A stretch of 64,000 nucleotides of DNA from Limnephilus marmoratus (lineage: Eukaryota; Arthropoda; Insecta; Trichoptera; Limnephilidae). Shown here piece after piece: positions 29,626-41,774 of the stretch. The stretch is taken from contig OU862927.1 of the NCBI GenBank assembly GCA_917880885.1, positions 21,669,450 to 21,733,449 of the forward strand. The letters are read 5' to 3'. The notes below the pieces were generated by a model. The model ran no database searches. It was not told where the DNA came from and worked only from the letters and a program-made list of their open reading frames with translations. Made by a program: the position numbers and the translations under genes. Every line of letters starts with the position of its first letter. Positions within the stretch are counted from its first letter, which is position 1.

Positions 29626-31385
29626 TAGTCTTGAGTCAACATGATATTACTGTATGCAAACAGTTCCTGCTGTGATGTCACGAGGGAACCGTATTTGTTT
29701 TTCTCGTAGCTAATAATGGACGAAATATATAGTTTCAAATGAAAATTGCTGCTAATATGAAATAATATTGACTGTACGGTGTACCTACGTTATTAAAATA
29801 ATTTTCAATAACTATCTCTCATTTGCATAGTTGTTGTGGAAAAGATTGTTTACATCTTTAGGTAAAATTCTAGAATTCCGCTTCTCGCTTTATACCCAAT
29901 TAGTAATTAGTACAACAAACAATGTTACTACGAGTATTTACTTCGGGGAGATGGAAAAATCTGCACACTCTCTGTTCATCCTCTATGTTCTTATAATTTT
30001 TAGTGAGGGAGGTTTTGGCTTGGATTTTGTAGGTACGTAGCATTGATTGAACTCACTTTGTTTGCCTAGAAGCTTTTGGTAGATTATAATTAGTACGCTC
30101 GCCAGAAGATTCAACAGTTGCAGTCCTCGAAGAAGCAAATATTACAGACCTACTGCATGAGCTTTTACACCAGCGAACTATGGATAAGATACACACTAGG
30201 CGTCATGAACACACTCCGACCTTAATACAACCACGCGTACAGGACGCTGTGCGGCCTACCTTGGCGATGCAGCGCCTCGCAGGCGTTCTCAGAAGGAAGG
30301 ATACATGGGTTCGCTTCATTGATGCGCCACAGAATAGCGGGATGAGTGAGAGCTACCGAAGATAGGAAAACACTCTCGTCCAGGTCGTGCGTCGCCCAGT
30401 GGCAGGGTGAGGCCCTACACGATAAATTGAGAATTTACCCCAAGCCTTCGCAGTATACAAGTATATATACCATTTTATTTTATTTTATCTTGTTTTCAAT
30501 ATTATGGAATAATGTATTGTAATTTCATACATGTATACTTTTATACTGCTGACTAAGTATTGCAATCATTGCTCTGTTCAGCTAAAATCAGCAAACTTAT
30601 TATTATTATTGTTTGCTCTGCTTGGAGGCTGCTGAAGAAGCATGTAATAGGGACGGCTTGAGGCTCCTTGTTGAACCGGATAGAATAAGAAAAAATACAT
30701 TATATGATGGCAGAATACGTTTTTCATGAAATTGTACGGTTTCTCGGCATGAGCGTTAAGCAAGGTAGTGACATTAAAATATTGATATACCAAAGTTCAC
30801 ACGTGCGTGGAGACGTCTCACCGTTTAATATTTCTGATTTCAGCTTCTCTGCCAGTTCAAGGAATATCGATAAATTATATCGTTGAATGGTGTTGGGAAG
30901 CCTTACATTTATCTTTTGGATACGTGAAATATGTGTTGCCGTTGGAATTCAATGGCGTGTATTTTTCCCGTAGGTTCTTTTATTCGTTACGTGGAAAATC
31001 TCGCTTTGCTTTCCGTTCATTTGAGAAATATCTTCAACATTCCCCATTCACCTGTTTTGCAGCCTCCGAAAGCGTGTTGTAGTTTTGCATTTCTTTTCAA
31101 TTTTTTTCAAGCTTTTGTAACTGAAGGTGGGAAACCTCTTTCATTCGTTTTAATGGAATCATTTAATAATATTTACATTAATTGAAATCGGGTTATCTTA
31201 TACAATTCTACCCTTCATGTTTTCTTATTAAGTACCCAGGTACTTGGTTTTAAAGTCTTCCTTTAATTACTTTCAAGAAATTTGTGAGTTGTGATTTACG
31301 CGTGTCAAATTGAGGGCGCCTTAGAATGGTTGAAAAAACAATTAAAAACAGAAAATCAAAACGGTTCCATGCATGGAACTATGTG
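29626..31385. other. Spacer with an unclassified GC-richer block
   Basis: Most is AT-rich with chance open frames. The block 30100-30430 (AGCGCCTCGCAGGCGTTCTC, GTCGTGCGTCGCCCAGTGG) is GC-richer and holds a 61-codon frame (30180-30365) with no motif I recognise. It may be a repeat fragment or an old exon. Confidence 0.35.
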
Positions 31386-31972
31386 CCAACTCAGAAACAC
31401 CTCAGAAAGATCATTAAAAGCTATGAAAAAATAATTTCAAAATAGCCGGTAACCCTAACCTAACTTTACCTATTTAACCAATTTTTTAAATATTTTTTTA
31501 TCATCACTCTTAAGGGCCCGCAACCCGGATTTTAACAGATTTATTATATATTTCCCTTAAACACGGTAAGTTTTAAAGCTCTTAAAAAAATGTATGTTAT
31601 TCTTGAAGATAATATCTAGACTTTGCCCGCGCCGAAAAGCAAATTATATAAAATTCCCTCGATAAAAAAAAAATCGCAAAGTATGCTCCAAAAATTATTA
31701 TTTACACATTTGTTTCAGTTATTTTACAAGTTATATGTATGAAAAAATTCACAGTGTTTCTTTAAACGCTGTTTAAGATAATTCCCGCGAGATTTTTGCT
31801 CTATTTAAAAGGAGTTGTGTTTTATTAATCATTTTCGCAATTTTCGAATCGATTTTGTCGCTGTAAATGTTAGCGCTCTCCTCTAACATTCGTAATTTCG
31901 TATCTCTCCATCTTCTTCTTTTCGGGCCCGGTTGCAGAGCCTTAATGACCTTTCTGAGGTGCTTCTGAGTTG
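31386..31972. mobile_element. Longer TIR element related to the one at 24146
   Basis: Left end CCAACTCAGAAACACCTCAG and, as complement, right end CTTTCTGAGGTGCTTCTGAG (about 31950). They form about 32-bp inverted repeats. The interior left part (AAAATAGCCGGTAACC, CCTAACCTAAC, TTTTATCATCACTCTTAA) matches 24146-24322, which lacks the remaining roughly 400 bp. The GGGCCCGCAACCCGG / GGGCCCGGTTGC motifs at the inner junctions are also inverted. Confidence 0.65.
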
Positions 31973-32036
31973 TCCGGTCACCATCAAAACATCATAAAAA
32001 CGAAGACTATTTTCATAATTTTCATAAAAAGATACT

Positions 32037-32193
32037 AATAACCCAACAATGTTTGAAAATCTCCTACTACCACCACAGAAAGCCGAAAATGTTGCTTGTG
32101 ATGTGATGAAGGACTTAGCCAGCCGAGGAATCGAACACGCGACGCTCAGGTGGGACGGACCCAAGCGCTGTCCACTCAACCACTGACCGGCCA
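32037..32193 (-). mobile_element. SINE family A, copy 2
   Basis: Minus-strand head GGCCGGTCAGTGGTTGAGTGG (first 20 bases shared with copy 1), then the B box GTTCGATTCC and the body to GGGTTATT. The last roughly 30 bp of the body and the tail are missing. Confidence 0.85.
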
Positions 32194-32359
32194 ACATATA
32201 TTTCATAATAAAGTCATTTTGTTCTCATTTTAAGGGGAAGGTACCTACTTATTAGACAGTAAGTATCCTTATAACATTGTCTTGTTCTACAAACTACTTA
32301 GTAATTTCCTTAAATTTCTATTTTTTTTTACATTAGCTCCATACTGTTACATTAGCTCC

Positions 32360-32533
32360 ATACATTAAGGCATCAGTGTTTCCTCCTTCGTACAACATGA
32401 GTCTCTTCAAGACCAATGTTCATTCCTTCCTCTCCTCAAAAAAACCCTACACACAACATCTCAGATGATATAGGCCCTGAGGGAAATTATTTTCCCTGGG
32501 CCTCCTGTGTGGAGTTTACGTAAAAAAAAAAAA
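32360..32533 (+). pseudogene. LINE 3' tail fragment
   Basis: GTGTTTCCTCCTTCGTACAA, TCTCTTCAAGACCAATGTTC, CTACACACAACATCTC, GATATAGGCCCTGAGG and CTCCTGTGTGGAGTTTACGT plus A12. Same layout as 7735 and 26250: LINE C-terminal DNA joined to the tail shared with family B. Confidence 0.55.
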
Positions 32534-32535
32534 TG

Positions 32536-32675
32536 GAGGTCACGAGGAAAATTGTTTTTCTCAAGGCCTATATTATCATCTTTAGTTATGCCGTGAGGAG
32601 GGTTCTTCAGGAAATAATTGAGAGGAGGTTCTGGGAAGGAAAAAATATGAGGGGTGGGAAAGAATCTTTACATTA
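32536..32675 (-). mobile_element. Family B 3' fragment, inverted
   Basis: On the plus strand GAGGAAAATTGTTTTTCTCA, GGCCTATATTATCATC, GGTTCTGGGAAGGA and AGGGGTGGGAAAGAATC: the reverse complement of a B tail. It is cut at 32675 by the Helitron that follows. Confidence 0.65.
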
Positions 32676-33309
32676 CTAGCTGACCCGACAACAACTTTGT
32701 TCTGACATATGAATTATTTCTAGTGAATATTTTGGTTGGTAAGTAAAAAATAACGAATGTATGTGGGGATGGAATCTACGACAGAAATAGGAATGGGGCG
32801 GTGTAGACGATGACCGCCAATAAAAATAAAAAACCCCAACTTAAGTCGGAAAATGAAATGAAGAAAATCTATATGAATTTCGAGCAATTGAGTGTATGAT
32901 ATTTTTTGTCAGTCCGTATTTAGCCAACACAAATAAGCTCGATGGTTTGCCCACGCGAGAACATGATGCCGAATGAAATATCAAAATGACGAGACGCTTC
33001 TCGTGAATGTCTTGCGCTTGTGTGGATGAAAGTTCTATGAGGCGGACGTAGCGCCATCTGTCATTCAACAACATAAATAATTTCATTCTGTTTGAAATAC
33101 GAAATATTTGTTCATACAAAAATACTAAAATCGCGATTAAAAAAAGGGAAGGTGGGGGTAGGAGAGTAAAAATTTCGGGTTATTTGTATTTTAAAAAAAA
33201 TAAAATAAGTTAAAAAAAAAATACATAAAAAAATTCCATAAAAATCGGTCAAGCCCTTTCGGAGGAGTGCGACCACATACACCGTGACACGAAATTTTTA
33301 TATGTAAGA
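32676..33309 (-). mobile_element. Non-autonomous Helitron
   Basis: On the minus strand it starts with TC (TCTTACATATAAAAATTTCG, from 33309) and ends with CTAG (GTCGGGTCAGCTAG, to 32676). The flanking bases are A before TC and T after CTAG. The 5' start, 3' CTRR end, A/T insertion site and absence of a target duplication are the Helitron hallmarks. The subterminal CGTGTCACGGTGTATGTGGT is typical of insect Helitron 5' ends. No Rep/helicase gene. Inserted in a family B fragment. Confidence 0.75.
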
Positions 33310-34535
33310 TTTACCTTTGAAAACATTCGTCTTTATGAAAAGGTGTTGTTCGACAACATTTCCTCATTCTACAGATACACACCTCCCTAAATGTTTAGAT
33401 ACTGAAGTCCCCCTTTTAAACCTCGTGAAAAATAAAGTTAATCAGAATGTATTTCCATTGCGAATGGCTATCGATTTGTATCTTCCGATGGCTCTCGTCT
33501 CCAAATGGAAACATTTTGAATACATTATTTGGATAAGATTCCGGTATCCCTTATCCGCTATATCTGGGGAAAGAAACGTGGAAATGACGGGTATTGGACT
33601 ACGGTGACTTGTGTTATTTTTATTTGCTTTTAGGGTTTAAATGGTATATCAAAAAATGCCGCAGGGATTCTGCGTAAGAGTAATTTTGTTTTTAAATAGA
33701 TCTAAGCTCTCCACAAATTTATGATTGTGCGTGGATATAAATAATATTAAATAAATCTTCCTTGCCTTTTGGGATCTACTTGGACATTATTATTAGCATT
33801 TAACAGTCTTTCACATGAAACAAAAATTGAGGAAAACAGGTAATAAATACCCAGATGCTCAAAGCCCTCCAATCTGTTTATTAAGATAACGTGTATCCAT
33901 CAAACGGATCGCCTCTTTTCTGCACAACATATGCATTCGTTTAACGTAGGTACATACATTTTGGAGATCGAGAGTTCTTCAGTATAAAAGTCTGCGTGTT
34001 TTACCAATCTTAACATACATAACATAATATTATGAGTGTGAAAAACGCATCGTTGAATTATAATTTAAATAAAGTAAAGTTAAAAGTTTCTCTAACACCG
34101 TTCCCGTATTTTTCTTCCGTGACTCATTCAGAATTTCCTTCAACCCACCCCCGGAGCCGCACCGTAGATTAGGGGTGGGTAGGAAATCTTTACCAAACCC
34201 TCCCCCACGGGCCAATTAAATTATTCCAGTCGACCTGCTTCACAACCTTTCTCACTGCAAACAGGGGTACGAATTTTCAAATTAAAATCACGCCAAAACA
34301 TTTACGTAAACTAACAGTAGCACAATAAAAACGTGATATTAATGTTAACGGTGTGTTAATTTTTGAGGGCGGTTAGAATTAGGATTAGGGTTGTCTTTTT
34401 GTCCAAAGAATCCTTTCAGGTAACTATGACATAACTAGGGCATTGCAAATACAATAACATATACCTACCTAATACAAAAATATTGTGTTTAAACCTCCAG
34501 ATATTCACAACTGTTAACATCCCAAATGTTATGAT
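33310..34535. other. Spacer, nothing recognised
   Basis: A possible family B scrap in inverse orientation (AGATTAGGGGTGGGTAGGAA near 34165) is the only match. Open frames are short. Confidence 0.4.
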
Positions 34536-35135
34536 AAAACAAATATGAAACTTTATTCCAATTAATTTTATTGACCGTAACCGGTTTCAGCTCGTTGGAC
34601 CCATCTTCAGACTGGTACAAATAATTCTTAGTCTACGGTTTATATACATAACATATGGGGAAGGGGGTGAGGATGGTCTACAAGAATTTTAATCAATTAT
34701 ATTTGTTACTATGTCGTTTTAGACCGTCGAATTTTTAAAAATTTTGGTAATTCCAGTAGTCTAAGTTTAGACCATTCATAATCCAATGTAAACAGGTAAC
34801 CCTTCAAAAAGCTACAAATAAATCCCATACGTCATAAATATAATAACGATTTGACAATAAAATTAGATCTTTAATCATTCATTTTACTTGCAAGGTTTTT
34901 TACTAAAAAACATTGAAGTGAGCTACAAACCCAAGGTAATTAGCCTACTGGAATTATCAAATATTTAGAAATTCGACAGTCTTAAACGACTTAGTAACAA
35001 ATATAATAATTAATTAAAATCCTTGTAGACCACCTCTCTCCCCCTCCCCCATACGTAATGTATATAAACCGTAGACTAAGAATTATTTTTACCAGTCTGA
35101 AGATGGGTCAAACGAGCTGAAACCGGTTATGTTTT
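34536..35135. repeat. Inverted-repeat pair, Penelope-like termini
   Basis: Left arm 34594-34760 and right arm about 34955-35130 are diverged inverted copies: AACCGGTTTCAGCTCGTTGG, CCATCTTCAGACTGGTA, TTCTTAGTCTACGGTTTATA and TTGTTACTATGTCGTTTTAG on one side, their complements on the other. Outside the left arm the sequence continues CAAATATGAAACTTTATTCC. CTGAAGATGGGTC plus CTGAAACCGG is the pattern of Penelope-like element ends. About 190 bp separate the arms and no RT remains. Confidence 0.65.
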
Positions 35136-35473
35136 GATGACCACTGCGATGTAGAAGTTAACTTTTTGATTTCGGATACAGAAGCCACGGAACACATTCT
35201 CAGATTGGCCAAAAAACGTGTTTATTTTTCTCTTGCGAAATGTGAATGCAAAATTTAAACGTGGATTTAAATGGCTTAAACCATATTTAGATAATAGATC
35301 TGAACGTCTCAGTGCTTAACAAATCTACTATATAAAGCCTTAAATCATTACCTTAAATTGGCTACACTGGATGGGGGCGGGAAAGTTTGACGTCTTAGTA
35401 CCATCAGATAAAAAATATATATTTCACCCAAAATTTTATTTTGTCTGTTTTGACTATTGTAATTGATTAGCAG

Positions 35474-35595
35474 GGGTGCCTTGATTCATCGGGTTAGATG
35501 ATTTCAGGTCTTGGCGGCGGATGCGCCTACTTACCAGTTGCGTGACGGTCCAGATTCCGGAGAACCTTTGACCTTTCTAGCTTGTGGAGTACTTA
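35474..35595 (+). mobile_element. Family B fragment
   Basis: GGGGTGCCTTGATTCATCGG, TTTCAGGTCTTGGCGGCGGA and TTACCAGTTGCGTGACGGTC match the middle of B. Both ends are missing. Confidence 0.65.
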
Positions 35596-36940
35596 AAAAT
35601 CTATTTCAGATGATAACAATCCGCATAACATGATTCCCTTGAAAAGACCTTCCACAGTACCCAAACACGCTAATTCCTCGATAATTGTGCATTGAACATT
35701 CTTGTAAAATTGATGTAACGAATAACATGGCTTCATTCTCAGAAGAATTATTCACTCCACGGTAATTTTCGACTGTGGAACAAACAGTCCAGGAAAAATA
35801 ATTTTTTCTACGTACGCCGCGTTCCTTTGAGAGGATAAATTGACCAATGCGGTAGTCCCCGGTGGAAAAAGTGCAGCATTTCTGTAAATAAATGCTATTT
35901 AGGGACATTTATTACTGCTGTAAGTTACAAAGCGCTCTTTTTAGCGGCTTTATTACACGTGTAATAACGAAAAAATTCGCCAGGAAAACCGTTTCGAGTA
36001 GCTTTGCACTATAAATACAACTTACTTAGATAAAAAAAAAAACAATATATGTATTTTCTAGTAAGTAATTACTGTCAAACATTTATGATTGGTTATTTAC
36101 GAGTATCTATCAGTGTAACGAAGCCGACAACTTGTAGCAACTACCGCCCCCTCCGACACAGGTAAAATGCAAAAAACAACAATAAAAAACAACAATAACA
36201 ACAACAAAAAAAACTAACAATAAAAAAAAAGAAAAGATAAAAAGAGCAGTAATTAAAAAAAAAAATGAAATAAAAAATAATTTTTAAAACCAAACCTCAT
36301 CTTCCGACCCGGCTGGTCACCGTGGAAGATCAAGACCAAAACTCTCTGAAGAAGAAATTATAAACGTCCTCAAAAATACAAGAAGTGACACAAACACAAG
36401 AAATGCTTAACCCTACGAACAAAACAAGAGATAAATGGAATTCTTTAGAGGAGGCCTTCACCTTCGCCTGAGAGAAGGGTTCTTGCTTATGAAAAATTTA
36501 AGATACCTGTATTACATTTTTCGTCAAAAGCATTATTTATACTTTTTATAGCTCTATAGCATTTTATAATTTATTTATTATTAACTATTATGCGTAGATT
36601 TGTATGTCATTAATGCTTTTCACAATCTTTGATTTTAAAGTAGTCAGGCAAGATTTCCCCTTTCGGATAAGCTCCTGGTGTGCTTTATTTCTGACGATAA
36701 AACTTCGGAAGCTTCACCCTCTAAAATGTGATCTGGGCATCGTTGAGACTTGAACAAAAGGGTATATTTACTGACAAAGTTTATTGGAAACTCAACTTGT
36801 TGGTGAAACTACACGGAAAACCTTCTATTCATTGAAAGTTGACATTAAATCAATAGCTACTTATTAACTTTTATAAGGAACGTCTTATTCTACAGTGAAT
36901 TATGTGTGAAGGAGTTCGGGTATATATAATCTGAATGCTA
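35596..36940. other. AT-rich spacer
   Basis: Includes an A-rich, CAA-rich low-complexity run at about 36170-36290. The 100-codon minus frame at 35606-35908 has no recognisable features. Confidence 0.4.
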
Positions 36941-37463
36941 TCTATGCATATTAAAATCAAAATATGCTTGGTTATGTATATGTATGTGTGTACACAAGCG
37001 CGTTTTGATTTGCTAAACCATTCATCCGATTGCGATGAAACTTTGGGGATTTGATGTACGCATCCCCGCGATGGTTTCTATATAAAATAGTGAGCTCTGA
37101 TATCATGAAATTATGCGTTGCTAACCATTCATCCGATTGTGATGAAACTTTGGTGAGTTGTTGTGAACACGCTCGCGAAGGTTTCTATATATACTGATGA
37201 GCCCTGGCATAATGAAATTTGTATTAAAAAAATTGCAACTGGTGGCACGCGAGCTGTTTGAAAACTGAATGCGCCGCGACTAAATGTATGGAATGCGGGA
37301 GGGGGGAGGGGAACTCGGAGAAGGCGGAGTGAGAACGCATGAGGGGAAGGAGACGCGGGAGAGGAAGAGGAGGCGGAGGGAACGGGACGAATGGGAAAGG
37401 ACACGCAGGGAGAAACAATTTATTTATTAAGTGGCATTGCAACGCACGTCGAAAACTTGCTAG
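36941..37463 (+). mobile_element. Probable non-autonomous Helitron-like element
   Basis: Begins TCTATGCATATTAAAATC after an A and ends CGAAAACTTGCTAG before a T, fitting Helitron end rules. The subterminal AACGCACGTCG is common in insect Helitron-like ends. It includes two degenerate direct units of about 109 bp (37010-37119 and 37118-37226; CCATTCATCCGATTG.GATGA, AAACTTTGG, TTTCTATAT). A purine-only-biased tract (37294-37412) follows. A clear 3' hairpin is lacking. Confidence 0.5.
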
Positions 37464-39167
37464 TATTTTATAACAAAATCCTTAATCATCTTAAATCAGA
37501 TACCATTTTTAACAACACTTTATTAAAATTCATAATATTACAGAGTTTGAGAAGTGTAGATGAGCGAAAACATTCATAATTGTGGAGTTTTTGCAATTCA
37601 ATAAACGAGATAATATTAATTATTAATTTGAACGAAAATATTTTCAAACCGCAAAACAATGCCGGCCATAGATTTGACCAAACTTACTCGGTTGGTTAGT
37701 TTGAGAACGTGCCAATGACAATGAGCCAACGAGTTGATTAAACAACTGTCGGAATTTTGTGTAATATTACAAGAAATGCCCTTGATTATGATTTTGCCAT
37801 TATTTTATTCAAAACAAGCTTTTGCCCCCGGCTTCGCACGCGCCACTCGCCCCCTCCTCCCTCCCCGCTCCTATAACCAATCCTGCAGCCCTCCAAAAGA
37901 TAACCTTGAGTTTTGTGACACCATGGATACACAAATACGCATATTATATTCTTGAATTTGTCATTCGAGAAAAAATGTACATTCTTTGGAAAAGTGATTT
38001 ACTAAAAGTCGTTCCAATGTTTTCCTACCAATAAACTCTTAGTGCTAGAGAAATTGAAGAATCGCCTGTACTAAATTAGAAGCCTGTAGTGTGTTCTATA
38101 CACGCGCTACGCTGATGGAGCCTTTTCCATCATTTGTCAAGGGGGCCGTTTATCTCCCGTATTTAATTAAATACCATTAATCACCAGCCCCAAACTAAAA
38201 TCACGTTATCTCCCGGATTCATTATTGTCTCTTTCCAGATGATCTTCCAACCTTGTTACGAAAACAGTGAAGAAAGTACTATTTCATTATGTTGATTTAT
38301 ATTGGAAAATGTGCCCTTCAAGTCAATCCAACTTCAAAATTTAAAAGATAAATACAATCATTAAAGACAATAACGACTCTCAGACAAAAAAATTTAAACT
38401 GAAAAGAATCATTCGCATCTAGGAATCTTATCTTTTTGTATCTTTTTCTGTATTTTCTATTTAAAGTTTTTCATTTGCGAGCCGTTAATATTGTCTTTAA
38501 TTATTAAATTTTATTTGAGATTTTGCGTACTCGTTAAATTATTCCGCAACCCGGTGAGATGGAGGTGGAAAATTGTTACACGGAGGTGGGGGCCGGGTAA
38601 TTATTACCGGAATAGACAATGTCACACGTTTCAGTATCTGTTCAAGGAAATTAAAATTATTCATTACGAGCATTATGTTACTCTTATCAATGTAATAAAA
38701 CACCAAAAAATGAACCTTTAATCATAGAACTTTGAAACTTAATGCCTAAAACAATAAAAAAATTGGCTTCTTCTAGCAAAATTCAAGTTAAATATAACAA
38801 TTACAATTACAACAGTCTTCAAATGTTTAAATGTTCCTTTAATGAATCCACTAACATATACAATTACGGAAACAGTTGAAAGCACTAATTAACATCATCA
38901 TTATTGCTACTACGGTGAAAAGTTACACCGAATAGGCATGGGTATTAATTGCCTTTTTCAAGTTTTGGCACGTGTAGCTCACAACGCGGCTAATGCCCGA
39001 CTGATTTCGTGCCAGAAACTTGTCGAGGTACTCAATAACTCCAGCTACTGAGAAAAGCGGCAACGTCGCATAAATAGTTTTAAAATCATAGGCTAACTTA
39101 AAAGGCACGGGTAATCTTGACCCAGCCCCCATCTCGCCGGGTTATAATACAATTAATTACAATTTGG
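37464..39167. other. Spacer, nothing recognised
   Basis: No gene motif. A near-palindrome CCGGGTAATTATTACCGG lies near 38593. Confidence 0.4.
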
Positions 39168-39631
39168 AAGGCGGGTATGGTTCCGCCGCCTCGGAAACCA
39201 TTTATTGGATAACCAACACCTCTGCCTTAGATCACCCCAAGTGGTTCGCTACGTTTGGTGACTTAGCAGGGGTGCCCGGGTTCATGGGGGTGAGGTTTGT
39301 CCAGGTCTTGGCGGCCGATGCGTCTGTTCACCTGCTGCGTGGTGGGCAGGATAGAGAGAGAATGGAGGGAGAATTGAGAATGTCCTATATCCTCTACAGC
39401 CAGATCTCTCGAACCATCGCCTTGCACCGCAGTTGGAGGGATGGATTCATACATCCGTCACTCCTGAACACACTGACCCCGAGATTCCTACCTACCCCTC
39501 ACATCTATTTCCTTCCCAGAACTTCCTTTTCATAAAACAACCCTCCACACAGTATCCCCTAAGATGACATAGGCCCTGAGGGAAATTATTTTCCTCATGG
39601 CTTCCTGTGTGGAGCTAATGTAAAAAAAAAA
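39168..39631 (+). mobile_element. Repeat family B, best full copy
   Basis: Runs from AAGGCGGGTATGGTTCCGCC through ATTTATTGGATAACCAACAC, GGTGCCCGGGTTCATGG, CCTGCTGCGTGGTGGGCAGG, TTCCCAGAACTTCC, AAGATGACATAGGCCCTGAG and CTTCCTGTGTGGAGCTAATG to A9. Length about 460 bp. An open frame of 123 codons (39164-39535) keeps the segments seen in copy 1. No clear Pol III A and B boxes were found, so it may depend on a promoter outside or be a truncated LINE derivative. Confidence 0.88.
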
Positions 39632-40633
39632 CATTTTCAAGATAAATGATGAATTTCATCGCCAGGATATTTCAAATCAACTTAGTAACGTTTTAGCGCA
39701 CATCAACGTTACCATCATGGGCAACGGAGATTCGAATCAGCTTTTAAACGGAGAAACAAATGAGCAGAGGTGCGTAAAAGCTTGTTTCGTAACATACAAT
39801 TGTTTTAAAACTATTAAAATATTTACAAAATTTGTATTGAAATCAGTTATCTTGAAATGTTGAATTACTGTTTTTTTTTTAAGTATTCAATAAAAAATTA
39901 GTAGTTAAAAGATGCTTCCCATAATTCGTTACGAACATTTATGATTTTTCTTGTAGTTTGTCGCCTTGAAAAAGAATTCCAACATTGCAAATTATTTCAG
40001 GCTCACATCGATATCGTTTATCGTGGAAAAATGCCACCATTAGGGGGCTAAAAATTGAAATTTATCAACTGTGACATGTCTTTCTTGACCATTGGATGCC
40101 ACTTTATGGATATCCAGAATGTGTCAAGATGTTAACCACCGCAGAAAAGAAATATGCATTAAAAAAACATTTTTATTTTTATTATCGTTCAAATGTGGAG
40201 TTAAAATAAAAAAAAAACTAGAACCAATGAAAGATGAAGTGCTTCTAAAAAAACCTTTTCCACCCCGGGAAAATGAGTAAAATACCGTAAATACATTTTT
40301 TACTTCGTCAGGAACTGAACACCACATAACATGTCGGTTTCGAGTCAATGTACTTACCGAAAAAACACTACGAATCGGACGTTATTAATAGGCTTACGTC
40401 TGTACGGTTGAAATTTAAGATAAATACTATTACAAATATTAAATACTATTGTAATAGAACCGAATTCAAGTAAGTAGTCAATAATGATACGTTCACAGAT
40501 AGCATGAGGACCTGCCGCTGGCAGGTATAAGTAGGTAGGTACTATTGGATTTTTAACTCATATATCTTTTTGGCCATGGAGAGATTGACGATAATATGAT
40601 TATTATTGTAACTGGCAGTTGTGAATAATAATA
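39632..40633. other. AT-rich spacer
   Basis: No gene recognised. Short frames at 40092-40280 (plus) and 40124-40348 (minus) overlap each other and lack motifs. Confidence 0.4.
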
Positions 40634-40860
40634 TCACGCGTCTATATATTATACATATATGACATCATCACCTGACGCGGTTACTTTGTCCCGGTGACTA
40701 GCTGTCACTGGATTTCAAAGCATCCGAGGAATTGACTATTTTTGGAACCAGTTTTTATCGGATTTATAAAATGGTCACCGAACCTTAAACTAGGCGAAGC
40801 TGAATCAAAAGGCGCAGGGCCTAGCAGCAAAAACCCGTGGAGCGGGTTTTTATCTGCTAG
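40634..40860 (+). mobile_element. Short Helitron with strong 3' hairpin
   Basis: The 3' end is diagnostic: AAAAACCCG (40829-40837), loop TGGAG, CGGGTTTTT (40843-40851), then ATCTGCTAG ending at 40860 before a T. It is a GC-core hairpin a few bases before CTAG. The 5' end is uncertain: TC at 40634 after A, or TCTATATATTATAC at 40641. CTAGCAG and CTGCTAG also pair around the hairpin. Confidence 0.65.
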
Positions 40861-41766
40861 TTATTACACACGAATATGTTCTTATGATTTGGCCACAGCA
40901 GCATTATTAATTTGAAGAAAAATCTGAATAGGGCGATACAGATCACCCATAAGAAAGATACGAGTGCAATAAAATTATATTCTGTAGGTGTGTACCTACC
41001 TATATTTTTATCTGTTTTTGCATTTTTAAATTCACTGTTTCGCAGCAATCTACAAAACCTCAACATTTAGCTTCCAGAATCAGGAAAAAGTGTACCTACC
41101 GTGCTGCCACGAAGGTCGTAACACAAAGTCATATAAAATTTACCATAAACAATGTTTTTTGTAGGTTTTCGGCTGCCTTTACATTTTTTATCAGCCAAAT
41201 CTAGCAACGAAAGTATTACAACTAACTTTAGAAATACCTACCAACCAAGCATCCCACAGACTTCTTACCTCCAAGTTTAGTATAAGATTTAAGATGCTGA
41301 AGGTTCAGATACGGGAAGCCAGGGGATGAGAGCTAGAGATAAGGTGGGGAATTTACCCCGATGCGCGTTGAGTTGAAAGCCCGAGATAAACGAAGCGAAA
41401 CGCCAGTGAAATATTAGTCCAAATATGGTCTTGGCGGTGAAACTTTGTCCAACTTTCAATGAGCAGTTGAATCTTGTGCTTTAGGAGCAGCTTGATCAAG
41501 TTGATCAACGTTTTCAGGTAAAATATAAACAATCTTTGTTTTAAGACGTTTAAGTTACAGCTGGGGTTAAGTGGAAGAAGTTTTGCTCGGTAAAAATGAT
41601 GAACGTTTTCATATGTGATTAAAGAAGTTGCAAAGAAAAGAGCTTTAAATGCTAGTTTTGATATGAATGGTCTAAGTTTTAAAGAGATTTATAAAAAGTT
41701 ACTCGGTTTTTACGATTAATACCATTAAAAACGTCGTTTTTCAAACTCAGCTTTAAATGAAAGACA
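40861..41766. other. Spacer, nothing recognised
   Basis: No open frame or repeat of note. Confidence 0.4.
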
Positions 41767-41774
41767 GTAACCAT

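Noticed and set aside
31440..31470. CCTAACCTAAC resembling the insect telomere repeat
   Set aside because: Only two units, inside a TIR element that has the same motif in its other copy (24230); also isolated near 52391. Not telomeric.
35606..35908. 100-codon minus frame
   Set aside because: No domain, no splice or repeat context, composition like the surrounding AT-rich spacer.
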